Assembly: GCF_900142415.1 (NCBI RefSeq)
Contig: NZ_FRAU01000008.1
Location: 65,013 to 129,012 of the forward strand
Length of the DNA stretch: 64,000 nt
Source of the DNA: Rhodothermus profundi
GTDB lineage: Bacteria; Bacteroidota; Rhodothermia; Rhodothermales; Rhodothermaceae
Direction of reading: 5' to 3'
This document shows positions 54,743-63,999 of this stretch, piece by piece. The notes under the pieces were generated by a model. It worked only from the letters and a program-made list of their open reading frames with translations, did not search any database and was not told the DNA's origin. The position numbers were made by a program, and so were the translations under genes. How positions within the stretch are numbered: position 1 is the first letter of the stretch; each line of letters starts with the position of its first letter.

Positions 54743-56443
54743 ATGCCACTGGATCGACGCCTGTTTCTCCAGTACTGCTCCGCCCTGGGACTGACAGGCA
54801 CGCTATTCCCAGGTGTGCTTTACGCCAAGATTGAAGAGGGTGAGCCGATTACGCCCGAAACAATTGCCTGCGCCGAACGCATTGCCGGCCTTTCCTTCAC
54901 TGAAGAGCAGCGCCAGATGATGGTGGAAGACCTGACCGAGCGCCTGAAAGATTACGAGGCGCTGCGGCAGGTCCCGCTGCCGAACGACGTCATTCCGGCC
55001 TTTGTGTTTGACCCAACGATCGGGGGAGAACCGGTGCCCGAGGGGACGGCCGGAATGCGCTGGGAGCCTCGTCCGGTGGAACGGCCGCGCAGCGACGAAG
55101 ATCTGGCGTTCATGACAGTGGCGGAGCTGTCGTACCTGCTCAAAACGCGACAGGTGCGCTCGGTAGAACTGACCGAATTGTACCTGTCCCGCCTGAAACG
55201 TTATGATCCGGTATTGAAAGCCGTGGTAACCTACACGGAGGAACTGGCTTTTGAGCAGGCCCGAAAAGCTGATGAGGAACTGGATGCGGGCCACTGGCGC
55301 GGCCCCCTGCACGGCGTACCCTATGGGGCCAAAGACCTGCTGGCTGTGCCTGGCTACCGCACGACCTGGGGCGCTAAGCCCTACGAAAATCAGGTGCTGG
55401 ACGTAAAGGCTGCTGTAATTGAGAGACTGGAAGCTGCCGGGGCTGTTCTGGTGGCCAAGCTGACGCTGGGCGCGCTGGCCTGGGGCGATGTGTGGTTCGG
55501 TGGGCAGACCAAAAACCCCTGGAACATTGATCAGGGATCCAGTGGCTCTTCGGCCGGGTCGGGAGCGGCCGTTGCCGCTGGTCTGGTGCCGTTTGCTATT
55601 GGTTCAGAAACGCTCGGGTCCATTGTTTCACCGTCAACGCGCAATGGCGTAACCGGCCACCGCCCAACGTTTGGTGCCGTAAGCCGGTATGGCGCCATGG
55701 CGCTGAGCTGGACCATGGACAAACTGGGGCCTATGGCCCGTTCGGCCGAGGATTGTGCGCTGGTGTTCGAAGCCATCCGAGGACGCGATGCGCGTGATCC
55801 AAGCACCCGCGATATGCCGTTCCCCTTTGATCCCGCCTTTGACGTGCGGCAGCTCCGCGTAGGCTATCTGGCCGACGCCTTCGAAGAGGACTATGAAAAC
55901 CGCGAGGCCGATTTGCAGACGCTTCAGGTGCTCCGCGACCTGGGCATTACGCTGAAGCCCATTCGTCTGCCCGATGACCTGCCCGTTTCGGCCATGCTGC
56001 TTACGCTGGAGGTCGAGGCAGCCGCTGCTTTTGACGAGCTGACCCGCACGGGAGGAGTAGACCAGATGGTCCGGCAGGGGCGCAACACCTGGCCGCATGT
56101 GTTCCGCGTAGCCCGTTTTGTGCCGGCGGTTGAGTTTTTGCAGGCTAATCGTATCCGCACCCTGCTCATGCAACGGATGGCGGAGGTCTTTCGCGAAGTC
56201 GATGTCTTTGTCGCGCCGGCTTTTCAGGGAGGCACGTTACGCATTACAAACCTGACAGGACATCCCTGCGTGTGCGTGCCGAATGCGTTCCATCCTCTGA
56301 AGGATAAACCGCTGTCCCCACGCCGGCAGCCTGGCAGCATCACGTTTATCGGAGGACTCTACCGGGATGCCGAAGTGCTCATGCTGGCGCATGCCTACCA
56401 GCAGGCAACCGACTTTCACCGACGTCGCCCCCCGATTCGATAA
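54743..56443 (+). CDS. Amidase-signature family hydrolase with Tat-type signal
   Basis: 566 residues. N-terminal DRRLFLQYCSALGLTG is twin-arginine-like, implying export. Amidase-signature Ser-cisSer-Lys triad: K197 (YGAKDLL), S269 (QGSSGSSAGSG) and nucleophile S293 (GSETLGSIVSP). N-terminal ~120 residues precede the usual start (VAELSYLLKTRQVRSVELTELYL). Cleaves a carboxamide or ester, substrate unknown; secreted amidases of this sort occur in Bacteroidota. Sits directly after the M28 peptidase. The gap to the convergent PAS gene holds a short GC-rich inverted repeat but no clear terminator. Confidence 0.92.
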   Translation: MPLDRRLFLQYCSALGLTGTLFPGVLYAKIEEGEPITPETIACAERIAGLSFTEEQRQMMVEDLTERLKDYEALRQVPLPNDVIPAFVFDPTIGGEPVPEGTAGMRWEPRPVERPRSDEDLAFMTVAELSYLLKTRQVRSVELTELYLSRLKRYDPVLKAVVTYTEELAFEQARKADEELDAGHWRGPLHGVPYGAKDLLAVPGYRTTWGAKPYENQVLDVKAAVIERLEAAGAVLVAKLTLGALAWGDVWFGGQTKNPWNIDQGSSGSSAGSGAAVAAGLVPFAIGSETLGSIVSPSTRNGVTGHRPTFGAVSRYGAMALSWTMDKLGPMARSAEDCALVFEAIRGRDARDPSTRDMPFPFDPAFDVRQLRVGYLADAFEEDYENREADLQTLQVLRDLGITLKPIRLPDDLPVSAMLLTLEVEAAAAFDELTRTGGVDQMVRQGRNTWPHVFRVARFVPAVEFLQANRIRTLLMQRMAEVFREVDVFVAPAFQGGTLRITNLTGHPCVCVPNAFHPLKDKPLSPRRQPGSITFIGGLYRDAEVLMLAHAYQQATDFHRRRPPIR

Positions 56444-56546
56444 TCGGCCTGCCGGTTAAACATCGGGGTAAGCCGAAAGAGAAGCGGTAGTCGCCTCCCC
56501 ATAATGCCGGGAGGATCAGCAGCCCTTGCTGGGGAGCGTAAATGCG

Positions 56547-56936
56547 CTAGGCCAGTTGCAATGGTTGCAACAACAGCAGAATACCGCCCCGGTCCCGAAT
56601 GAGATTGCGGGCGCGCACCTGAAACCAGCGCCAGTGGCCGCGTCCGGTGCGAAGCCGAAGCAGCCAGGACGCTTGCTGCTTTCGCGCCCGGGCCATTGCC
56701 GCCAGATCATGCCAGATTTGCTGCAGATTGCGGCTGTGGACGTGCGTAAAAAAGCAAGGGTCAAGCGGTTGCTTTCCGGGATATTCAAGCAATGTACGGG
56801 CTGCCGGGGTTATGTGCTGAATGTCGCCGTTGGCGTTGATCAACAGCATCGGAAGATGAGGATCAAGCGCCTCCTCTCGCTGAAAGCGCTTCCGAGCTAA
56901 AGAGGCCGAAGAGGGCTTAAGAGATTTTGCTGGCAT
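56547..56936 (-). CDS. Stand-alone PAS-domain protein
   Basis: 129 residues. A single PAS fold from ~28 to ~128: LPMLLINANGDIQHITPAARTLLEY, FFTHVHSRNLQQIWHDLAAMA, then RGHWRWFQVRARNLIRDRGGILLLL. A perfect AGGAGG ribosome-binding site (56946-56951 on the complement) nine bases upstream fixes the ATG at 56936. No histidine kinase, GGDEF or DNA-binding part; the ~25 N-terminal residues are basic. Probably a sensory or adaptor module acting on another protein in trans. Confidence 0.85.
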   Translation of the reverse strand: MPAKSLKPSSASLARKRFQREEALDPHLPMLLINANGDIQHITPAARTLLEYPGKQPLDPCFFTHVHSRNLQQIWHDLAAMARARKQQASWLLRLRTGRGHWRWFQVRARNLIRDRGGILLLLQPLQLA

Positions 56937-56945
56937 ACGCGCGTT

Positions 56946-56951
56946 CCTCCT
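56946..56951 (-). promoter_or_regulatory. Strong Shine-Dalgarno of the PAS gene
   Basis: AGGAGG on the minus strand, nine bases upstream of the ATG at 56936; unusually strong for this window, and it decides the start. Confidence 0.8.
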
Positions 56952-57062
56952 GCCAAACCATGAGTAGCTTTACGTAGTTAGAACGTACAACAAAGTTGTC
57001 GCTTTGGCAAGCGCTTCCGGTAAGGAAAAGTGTGAAAAACATTCCGTTAAACAAATATCCCC

Positions 57063-58010
57063 ATGCGCGTTGTCTCTCTGTTACCGGCCGCTACCGAATG
57101 GGTATGGGCATTCGGCGCTCAAGAGGTACTGATTGGTCGTTCTCATGCCTGTGACTTCCCGCCGGAAGTGCTGGATCGTCCGGTGCTGACCCGGCCGCGC
57201 GTTGCTGCTCAGGGCACGTCAGCCGAAATTGACCGGCAGGTTCGGGCGGTATGGGAACAGGGGCTGAGCCTGTACGAGATCGACTGGGAGCAACTGCAGG
57301 CGCTGCAACCTGATCTGATCCTTACGCAGGCCCAGTGTCCCGTGTGTGCCGTGTCGGTGTCCGAGCTAGAAGCCGGCATAGCCCACTGGCCGGTCCCGCC
57401 GCGCGTGCTTGCCATAGCACCGCAGACGCTCAAACAGGTATTGGATGCCGCGCTGAAAATTGGCCGAGCTATCGGCCGTGTTCGTGCAGCTATGGCGTAT
57501 CTGGCAGCGGCAGAGCAGCGACTGCGCCGCTTGCGGGATGCGCTGGGGCTGCACCGGCGTAGCAACCCCGCTTTATTTCCGCGGGTTGTCTGCCTGGAAT
57601 GGCTTGAGCCACTCATTGTGGCCGGGCACTGGATGCCCGATGTTGTGGAAATGGCCGGGGGACAGGCCGTGCTGGTCGAGTCCGGGCAACCCTCGCGAAC
57701 AATCTCCTGGGACGAGCTTCAGGCAGCCGATCCGGACGTGCTGCTAATCATGCCCTGTGGATTTACCGTGGCGCAGACGTCTCGAGAGCTGCCTGGTCTG
57801 ATGCAACATCCCGTCTGGCAAACGCTACGGGCTGTGCAGGAGGGACGGGTATATGTACTGGATGGACATGCCTACTTCAATCGGCCCGGCCCTCGTCTGT
57901 ATCGTTCCATTGAGCTCGTGGCGGTATGCCTGCATCCGGAGCGCCTGCCTGCACACGCCTGCAACGTGCAGCCCTGGGAATTGCAGACGTTGGAAGCTGC
58001 GCTGGCCTAA
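57063..58010 (+). CDS. BtuF-like cobalamin-binding/periplasmic-binding-fold protein without signal peptide
   Basis: 315 residues. The MRVVSLLPAATEWVWAFGA start is that of the cobalamin-binding-protein branch of the periplasmic-binding-protein-2 (BtuF/FhuD) family; LILTQAQCPVCAVS, MAGGQAVLVESGQPSRTISWDEL and PDVLLIMPCGF follow the fold, and the C-terminus RSIELVAVCLHPE is typical. No signal peptide or lipobox is present, common in this branch. Binding of corrinoids or heme is suggested by family and by the neighbouring TonB receptors. The stop overlaps the convergent small gene by 4 bases. No cobalamin riboswitch was recognised upstream. Confidence 0.85.
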   Translation: MRVVSLLPAATEWVWAFGAQEVLIGRSHACDFPPEVLDRPVLTRPRVAAQGTSAEIDRQVRAVWEQGLSLYEIDWEQLQALQPDLILTQAQCPVCAVSVSELEAGIAHWPVPPRVLAIAPQTLKQVLDAALKIGRAIGRVRAAMAYLAAAEQRLRRLRDALGLHRRSNPALFPRVVCLEWLEPLIVAGHWMPDVVEMAGGQAVLVESGQPSRTISWDELQAADPDVLLIMPCGFTVAQTSRELPGLMQHPVWQTLRAVQEGRVYVLDGHAYFNRPGPRLYRSIELVAVCLHPERLPAHACNVQPWELQTLEAALA

Positions 58011-58354
58011 TTGCGTGCGCGCAACGCCTGCTGTAGCAGGTGTTCCCGCTCCATTTTGGCCTGCGCGCCCTCCAGCAGCTCGCGCAGAGCCCGCAGTTCG
58101 GCGTGCGTGCAGGCATAGCGCACGTCGACGGTCTCCAGCCGTCCCGTCAGCGACAGGGCGCACAGGCTGCCCGCTTCCCAGGCCTCAAGGGGCACCGAAC
58201 GCACCCGCTCACAGAGTGCCTGAAAACGTTCAGGCGAAAGCTGAAGCACGAGCCGCCCGAAGGCGACCTCAAAGCGTCCGCAGCAGGCGCAGCGTAGCAC
58301 GTAGCCATGCGGCGTTTGAAACAGATAGGGGCGGCTGCCAGAGGGAGCTTGCAT
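58007..58354 (-). CDS. Small cysteine-containing protein, DUF6686-like
   Basis: 115 residues. FQTPHGYVLRCACCGRFEVAFGRLVLQLSPERF resembles the small Bacteroidota family (annotated as DUF6686) with a CxxC near the N-terminus; further Cys residues lie at ~48 and ~64. Cytoplasmic. Could bind a metal through the CACC/CALS cysteines. Convergent with the BtuF-like gene and 13 bases downstream of the chelatase-like gene on the same strand, so probably in the minus-strand uptake operon. Function unknown. Confidence 0.7.
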   Translation of the reverse strand: MQAPSGSRPYLFQTPHGYVLRCACCGRFEVAFGRLVLQLSPERFQALCERVRSVPLEAWEAGSLCALSLTGRLETVDVRYACTHAELRALRELLEGAQAKMEREHLLQQALRARN

Positions 58355-58367
58355 GGCTTGAGTGCTT

Positions 58368-59252
58368 TCAGTGCAAGGGATGCGACAACGCTTCCTCAGA
58401 CGATAGCCAGCCGGCCTGCCGGCTCAACCGGTACCACTGGCGTTCAATCCAGGCCGTAATAGCCGGATGGGGAAGCAGTCCGGTTCCGTCCGCCCGATAC
58501 GTCAGACCCTCCAGCACCTCCTGATAGGGACCAAAGCCGTACACGCGAAACGGAATGACCAGAACCGTGCGGCCTGCTTGCGTTTCGGCCTCAATGAAGG
58601 CGCGAATCCGACGTTCAGCCTCGGCCCGCAGTGCCGGCCAGTCTTCGCGCAGCGTCTCAACGCGCACGGCATAAAAACCCAGCGCCCGAATAAGCCGGGC
58701 ATGCCGCTCCATTGCCACAATCCAGCGGGCATTACGCACTTCATCCTCGGTACCGTGCGCCAGGAGGAGCACAGACTCCCGGGCCGGATGCTGGCTGAGC
58801 GCAAGGGCGCGATCGGCCAGAATCGGACCGATTTCAGGAGCCTCCATCAGGCCGGTCCGGCTGAGCACGAGCGAAAGATCATGACGAAGCGGCGGTGGGG
58901 GGCCAGGTTCGCTACGGGGGCCGTGATGCAAGAAGCGAGCGGGTGGGTCAGAGCGCAACCCGAGCAGATATTCCGTCTGATGCCGAAACGAAGCACTGTC
59001 CATGAAAAGCCGGACAACCACGACGCGGCGCGCTCCCTGCGCTCGCAAGGAGTCCAGCGCCTGGCGAAGCGTGTTGGGATCGGCCATTCCGAAGGCAACA
59101 GCTGTCGGACGTCCTGCTCGCAGGGGCGCCACTGCCTCCAGTACGGCCTGATTCCAGGAGGAAGACCCTCCATGGGCCATCACCAGCAGGCCCGGTTGGG
59201 TGCTGTCGGGCGCTATGAGCAGGTTCATCCAGAGTAGAAAAAGCGTCAGCAT
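58368..59252 (-). CDS. Secreted CbiX-like class II chelatase
   Basis: 294 residues from the ATG at 59252, preceded by GGAG; a GTG at 59279 overlapping the HmuY-like stop is an alternative. Hydrophobic signal MLTLFLLWMNLLIAPDS predicts export. Two halves each show the CbiX metal-site motif: LLVMAHGGSSSW and LLLAHGTEDE. The region VVVRLFMDSASFRHQTEYLLG and VLVIPFRVYGFGPYQEVLEGL fit the sirohydrochlorin cobaltochelatase fold. A periplasmic chelatase next to HmuY-like and TonB receptor genes suggests metal insertion into or removal from an imported tetrapyrrole. Exact reaction is inference. Confidence 0.85.
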   Translation of the reverse strand: MLTLFLLWMNLLIAPDSTQPGLLVMAHGGSSSWNQAVLEAVAPLRAGRPTAVAFGMADPNTLRQALDSLRAQGARRVVVVRLFMDSASFRHQTEYLLGLRSDPPARFLHHGPRSEPGPPPPLRHDLSLVLSRTGLMEAPEIGPILADRALALSQHPARESVLLLAHGTEDEVRNARWIVAMERHARLIRALGFYAVRVETLREDWPALRAEAERRIRAFIEAETQAGRTVLVIPFRVYGFGPYQEVLEGLTYRADGTGLLPHPAITAWIERQWYRLSRQAGWLSSEEALSHPLH

Positions 59253-59275
59253 GGTTTTCTCCGTCTTGTTCAAGC

Positions 59276-59941
59276 TCACTGCAGCCGGCGAGAGCCGTCC
59301 GGTTGAAAGACGTACTCGAAGGTGTAGTAACGGGGCGGATTAGCCTGGCGGTCGATGGCACCGGGATCAGGAGCCCCTTTGTAATAGCTCAGGATGCGCA
59401 CTTTGGCATAACGCCCATCAGCCGTGCGCACGACAATCGTGCGGCCAGGTATCGGAGTGACCGTATGCGTGGCTGGATCGTAGTTGTACCAGCCGTTTCC
59501 GGAGCCCGGGCAGATGGCGCGTTGAACGCCGTTGGGACAGGGGTCCTCTCCGTCTACCCGAAACTGATCGTCGGCGGGAGCTTCGGCTACCTCTTCAAAA
59601 GGCACCTCCAGCACAACCGCACCCCCCTGACCCGGACCACTCGTGCCGCCATTGATCAGAATATGGGTGCCCTGAAAGGCCAGGTCCCAGGCAGTCGAAG
59701 CCGAATCGCTACGGTCTGGATTATCGTAGCGCAGCACAATTTCGCCGGTGCGCAGGCTGAAAAAGGTGTATCGACCGGTACCGACCGGCCGCCCTGTCTG
59801 AGGATCGCGCGTGGTGGGGTCGGCCGGCAGATCTTTGACCACGACTGCCTCGACCGGCGTGGTTTCATCTAATGGATTGCTGGCATCACAGGCGGCTACC
59901 ACCAGACCCGGGATAAGGAGCAAAAGGGCATGTGTCCGCAT
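59276..59941 (-). CDS. HmuY-family lipoprotein
   Basis: 221 residues; lipobox VAAC (Cys18). HmuY-like features: WDLAFQGTHILINGGTSG near residue 90, and the conserved C-terminal PPRYYTFEYVFQPDGSR; Gly/Asp-rich central part. In Porphyromonas HmuY is an outer-membrane heme-binding lipoprotein that takes heme from host proteins and hands it to the receptor HmuR. Heme-ligand histidines of P. gingivalis HmuY cannot be confirmed by eye here. Precedes the chelatase-like gene and follows the TonB receptor by 14 bases, the same order as hmu loci. Confidence 0.88.
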   Translation of the reverse strand: MRTHALLLLIPGLVVAACDASNPLDETTPVEAVVVKDLPADPTTRDPQTGRPVGTGRYTFFSLRTGEIVLRYDNPDRSDSASTAWDLAFQGTHILINGGTSGPGQGGAVVLEVPFEEVAEAPADDQFRVDGEDPCPNGVQRAICPGSGNGWYNYDPATHTVTPIPGRTIVVRTADGRYAKVRILSYYKGAPDPGAIDRQANPPRYYTFEYVFQPDGSRRLQ

Positions 59942-59955
59942 GGTTCACATCGGGT

Positions 59956-62001
59956 TTAGGGTTGCACATGAACGGTAAGCGTCACAAACCAGCGCCGACC
60001 AGGTTGGAAAGGCATCAGCGCCGGACGTCGCAGATTCAGCAGGTTAAAAGCACCGCCTTGGAGCTCCAGGAAGCGGCCTAGATTGCGCGTAATTGTCAGG
60101 TGCCAGAGGCTGTAGCCTGGTGCATACTCGTCAGGGCGGTTCACCACCCCATTGCCATCCACATCCCGATAGCCGTACCGGCTGCGCCAGATGCCCCAGA
60201 GCGCTACGGTCCCTTTCAGCGGCGCTAACCGCCAGCGCAGATGAACCGTGCCGCTGTGTCGGGAACGTCCAAAGAGGCCGCCGTAGTCCTGGCGCTGCAG
60301 ACGATAATCGCGGCCTGATGCCGTGCGGCCAAAGAGCCGCCCCGCGTCAATGGCCGCAAGCACATCTCGGTCGGCCGTCTCCAGATACTGGTAGCTCAGG
60401 CCGAATGTCACGGCTGACCGGGGCCGAACCGTCAGCGTAGCTTCCAGCCCGCGGGTGTAGATGCGCTCCAGGTTGAAGTAGGAGTAGACAAACGCCTGAT
60501 TGGTCTTTTGAGCAACCGGCTGCACGTCAATCAGGTCCCGGACTTCGTTATGGAACAGGTTAAGGGAAACCTCCAGGCGCTTAAAGAGCTGCACGTCGCC
60601 GCCCAGGTTGAAGGCAACAGAGCTTTCTGCACGTAACGGGGCGACACGGTCTGGATCGATGAGGAGCCGGGCGATCTGTCCGGCCGCCTGCAATCGCTCC
60701 AGCTCTTCCCGAAAACGCGCGGTACCAAACACGCTGTAGCCAGCCGCTGTATTGGTGAAGACCAGGTAGCGCTGGCGGAAGGCTGGAGCCTTGAAGCCGC
60801 TGCCCACCGATACGCGGAGTCGGTAGTGCTCGGAAGGCCGAACCAGCAGGGCCAGCCGAGGACTGAAGCGGCTGGCATAGTCACTGTGGGTGTCGAACCG
60901 AAAACCTGAGACCACTTCCAGCCAGGAGCGAGGCGCCCATTCGTGCTGGGCAAAGAAAAAGCCGCTCCGGGCTGTAACGCGACCGGCATAGCGATCGCCC
61001 TCCAGCGCTTCCTGCACGGCGCCGCTGCCTATTGTCAGCAACTGGCGATGGGGCAGCAGTTGCTGCAGGCGCACTTCCAGCTTGCGATAGGCCTGCGCAA
61101 AGCGATCCTGGTAGTATAGCGCACCGTCCGCCTGCCGGGTCATACGGGTACGGGTCGCATAGCCTGTCAGGTAGAGCGAGAGGTCCAGCCGCAGCCGGCG
61201 AGTAAGCTGCTGTTGCCAGCGCGGATGCAGGCTCCAGTCCACCTGGCGGTACGTCTCGTCGTAGGGGATGTCCGCCAGGGCGAACGCGCTGAGCCGCTGC
61301 TGACGATGGTGGCGAGCTGCCAGCGATAGCAGCGAGCGACGGGGCAGGTCCCAGGTGAGGTAAACGTCGGCGGTATAGTCGCGCAGGGCCGGGGCAGTAG
61401 GGCCAAAGACGTCCGGTGCCAGATCATACCCTTCGGTGCGGTAGTGGTCCACCAGTAAGAAAGCGCCCAGGCGGCCGCGCCGCAGCTCTGTGGTGGTCCC
61501 GATCTGATGCGTGCCGTGCGTTTCTGTGCGCGCGTGCAGCGTAGCGGCCAGTGGTGCGGCTGGACGGCGGCGGATCAGGTTAACTACTCCAGCCAGCGCT
61601 TCACTCCCATAGAGGGAGGAGGACGGACCGCGAACGATTTCAATGCGGTCCAGCCCCTGCACCGTAAAGCGATCTAAATCCAGCGTGCCCGCTGTGCGAC
61701 CGATGATGGGCTCGCCGTCAAGCAGCAGCAACGTGTAGTCGGGCTCAAAGCCCTGTATCATGAGGCCGGTGCCGTGGTCTTCGAAAAGCAACAGGCCGGG
61801 TTGCTGGGCCAGCAGGTCCGACAGGCGCGCGGCGCCGCTCTGGCGGATGGCCTCAGCGGAGACGAGCTGCGTAGGCACAGGTACCTCGGTCAGCGGCCGG
61901 GCCGACCGGGTAGCCGTAATGACTACAGGGGGCAGGGGGATGGCCCGGCTTGTATCCAGGGCTACCTGCGGTAGCAGCACCAGCAGAAGCAGCGAGGTCA
62001 T
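59956..62001 (-). CDS. TonB-dependent receptor, HmuR/BtuB type
   Basis: 681 residues from the ATG at 62001; a frame upstream to 62070 is not needed. Signal peptide MTSLLLLVLLPQVALDTSRA. TonB box-like segment PVVITATRS, then plug (LSDLLAQQPGLLLFEDHGTGLMIQGF; VRGPSSSLYGSEALAGVVNLIRR) and barrel, with the end GRRWFVTLTVHVQ. No N-terminal carboxypeptidase-regulatory domain, unlike the receptor at 6001. The compact size and linkage to HmuY-like and CbiX-like genes suggest heme or corrinoid import. Confidence 0.92.
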   Translation of the reverse strand: MTSLLLLVLLPQVALDTSRAIPLPPVVITATRSARPLTEVPVPTQLVSAEAIRQSGAARLSDLLAQQPGLLLFEDHGTGLMIQGFEPDYTLLLLDGEPIIGRTAGTLDLDRFTVQGLDRIEIVRGPSSSLYGSEALAGVVNLIRRRPAAPLAATLHARTETHGTHQIGTTTELRRGRLGAFLLVDHYRTEGYDLAPDVFGPTAPALRDYTADVYLTWDLPRRSLLSLAARHHRQQRLSAFALADIPYDETYRQVDWSLHPRWQQQLTRRLRLDLSLYLTGYATRTRMTRQADGALYYQDRFAQAYRKLEVRLQQLLPHRQLLTIGSGAVQEALEGDRYAGRVTARSGFFFAQHEWAPRSWLEVVSGFRFDTHSDYASRFSPRLALLVRPSEHYRLRVSVGSGFKAPAFRQRYLVFTNTAAGYSVFGTARFREELERLQAAGQIARLLIDPDRVAPLRAESSVAFNLGGDVQLFKRLEVSLNLFHNEVRDLIDVQPVAQKTNQAFVYSYFNLERIYTRGLEATLTVRPRSAVTFGLSYQYLETADRDVLAAIDAGRLFGRTASGRDYRLQRQDYGGLFGRSRHSGTVHLRWRLAPLKGTVALWGIWRSRYGYRDVDGNGVVNRPDEYAPGYSLWHLTITRNLGRFLELQGGAFNLLNLRRPALMPFQPGRRWFVTLTVHVQP

Positions 62002-62148
62002 AGCTTGTTTGATATAAAATTTAGACTGAATATAAATTACAGGCTGGACCGATCCGATGCAAAGGGACAATTATGAAGTTGCAGTGAAAGCCGTCATCCG
62101 TGGAAGGAAGGGCCGGCCTGACTGGGCTTGCTATCTGCTGTTACAGGC

Positions 62149-63999
62149 TTACCGTCGCCACTGGAGCTGGAGCTGCAGGTGGCGGGGTGGGGCCAGTAGA
62201 GCCGGACGTTCTACGTAATAGTAGTCGAGGGCGTTTTTGATCAGCAAGGTGAGCATCAGGCCAGCACGCTGCCAGCTTAATCGCAGATCCAGCACGCGGA
62301 TTGGTACGGTAACGTCGGCATCTGGTACAAAGCGGGCAAATTCCGTGTCGATGCGTTCCGGGCGGCTGGCCAGGCGCAGATCAGCGCCCATGCGAAGGTG
62401 GACCGGCAGCGCTATGGTCAGGCTCGTTTTGAGCAAATGGCGGCTTCGGAAGGACAGCGGAAGCGGTCGGGGGCCGGTTAGATCGTCCGCATCCAGCAGG
62501 GTATAGCCGAGCTGGGCTTTCAGCCAGGAGCCCAGGAGCTGCATGTCCACGGTGGTTTCCAGGCCGCGGATGCGGGCTCGGGTCAGGTTGACAAATTGAA
62601 AGGCCAGGCGATGGGCCTGAAAGCGCGGTTCGACCAGATCCCGATAATCGGTCCAGAACAGCGCCAGCGTGCTGCTCACGCTGGCCAGCGCGCCTGCGCG
62701 ATAGCGAAAGCGCAGCCCGAGTTCATAACCAGTACTTGTTTCGGGGCGCAGGTCGGGGTTGGCCACAATGGGAAAGAACTCCTGGTTTTCGATGTAGCGC
62801 TCAGCTACACCGGGCACCCGAAAGCCCAGCCCAAAAGCGGCGTGCAGCGTCAGGTTGGGGCGGACCTGAAAGAGCACGTTGGCCCGGGGGCTGAGCCGCG
62901 TAATCCAGCGATTGGCACGAATCTGGTAGGCGTCAAAACGCAGTCCGCCGGTCAGCCGCCACCGAGGGGTGAGCGCCTCTTCCCATTGGCCGAACACAGA
63001 TACTTCGGGCTGGCTGCGAAACGGATGGCCGTCTTCGGCAGGAAAGAATGAGGAGCGCGTGGCGACTGCGTCGGCCGATGCTCCAAACGTCAGGTAGCGT
63101 GTTTCAGCGGGTTGCCAGTCGAGCTGAACCTGTCCGCCATAGCGGAATCCCAGCGTGCCTTTTGAGAGCGGCTTCGGGCGGCCCTCATCGTCCAGCGGGC
63201 GCAGCGCCAGTACGTAGAGCCGGCCACTGATGGTGTAGAACAGGTTAGAGCCCGGGGCATGGGTAAAAGCCGGTAGCAGCGTCCACTGGAGGGATTCCGT
63301 ATCGTTGGCACCTACAGCATCTTTGGCGCCGGTTGTGGGAATGCGGCCGGGATTGAGCGGATCGCGCAGGCCATTCCAGTACAGAAAAGAGTCATTGCGC
63401 CGCCAGGTCAGTCCGGAAAGCACTACGAGCCGCGCGTTTGCCGCAGGTTGCCAGCGCAGCTTGGTGTAGCCCTGAAGCAGAAGGCGCTTGCTGAAATTCA
63501 GGTGGCCGGTGTTGTGCAGATAGGTGAGATGGAGCCACCCACCTGCGCGGCTGCTCAGGCGCCGGGCGTGCGTGAAAATAACGGTGCCAAACGGGCGCCA
63601 ACGGCGGGCGCCCGCCCAGCGCGCGCGCCACTGGGCGTAACGCACGGGGGCATATGCTCCTCCCGAGAGGCGCACTTCGGTTTCCGGTTGCTCAGGGAAA
63701 TCGCGGGTGAGCACCTGGATGACGCCACCGAGCGCTCCGCTGCCGTAAAGCGCCGAGCCAGGTCCTTTGAGCACTTCGATCCGGTCAATCTGGGCAATGG
63801 GTAGCAGCTCGAAGGGCACGCCATCGGCATCAGGCGATAGCATGGGAAAGCCGTCGATGAGCAGCAGCACGCGGCTGCCAGCATTGTAGGTGAAGCCTGA
63901 GGATCCCCGGATGTTGACCTGGTTGCCGCTCATTTGCACGCCGGGGATGTAGCGTAAGGCATCGTCGAGCGTAAAAATGCCGCGTGCCGTTACGTCGCG
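62149..63999 (-). CDS. TonB-dependent receptor (5' end outside window)
   Basis: About 616 residues are visible; the frame is open to the window edge and the annotated-looking start at 63939 is an internal GTG. The plug domain is present (TARGIFTLDDALRYIPGVQMSG; RVLLLIDGFPMLSPDADG; VLKGPGSALYGSGALGGVIQVLTR), followed by the barrel. C-terminus ends LQLQLQWRR, less aromatic than usual. 147 bases upstream of the HmuR/BtuB-type receptor on the same strand. Ligand unknown; probably part of the same tetrapyrrole or metallophore uptake region. Confidence 0.9.
   Translation of the reverse strand, partial: RDVTARGIFTLDDALRYIPGVQMSGNQVNIRGSSGFTYNAGSRVLLLIDGFPMLSPDADGVPFELLPIAQIDRIEVLKGPGSALYGSGALGGVIQVLTRDFPEQPETEVRLSGGAYAPVRYAQWRARWAGARRWRPFGTVIFTHARRLSSRAGGWLHLTYLHNTGHLNFSKRLLLQGYTKLRWQPAANARLVVLSGLTWRRNDSFLYWNGLRDPLNPGRIPTTGAKDAVGANDTESLQWTLLPAFTHAPGSNLFYTISGRLYVLALRPLDDEGRPKPLSKGTLGFRYGGQVQLDWQPAETRYLTFGASADAVATRSSFFPAEDGHPFRSQPEVSVFGQWEEALTPRWRLTGGLRFDAYQIRANRWITRLSPRANVLFQVRPNLTLHAAFGLGFRVPGVAERYIENQEFFPIVANPDLRPETSTGYELGLRFRYRAGALASVSSTLALFWTDYRDLVEPRFQAHRLAFQFVNLTRARIRGLETTVDMQLLGSWLKAQLGYTLLDADDLTGPRPLPLSFRSRHLLKTSLTIALPVHLRMGADLRLASRPERIDTEFARFVPDADVTVPIRVLDLRLSWQRAGLMLTLLIKNALDYYYVERPALLAPPRHLQLQLQWRR

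Noticed and set aside
56941-57062. Cobalamin riboswitch ahead of the BtuF-like gene
   Set aside because: Only ~110 bases, shared with the divergent PAS gene, and no B12-box-like core was seen.
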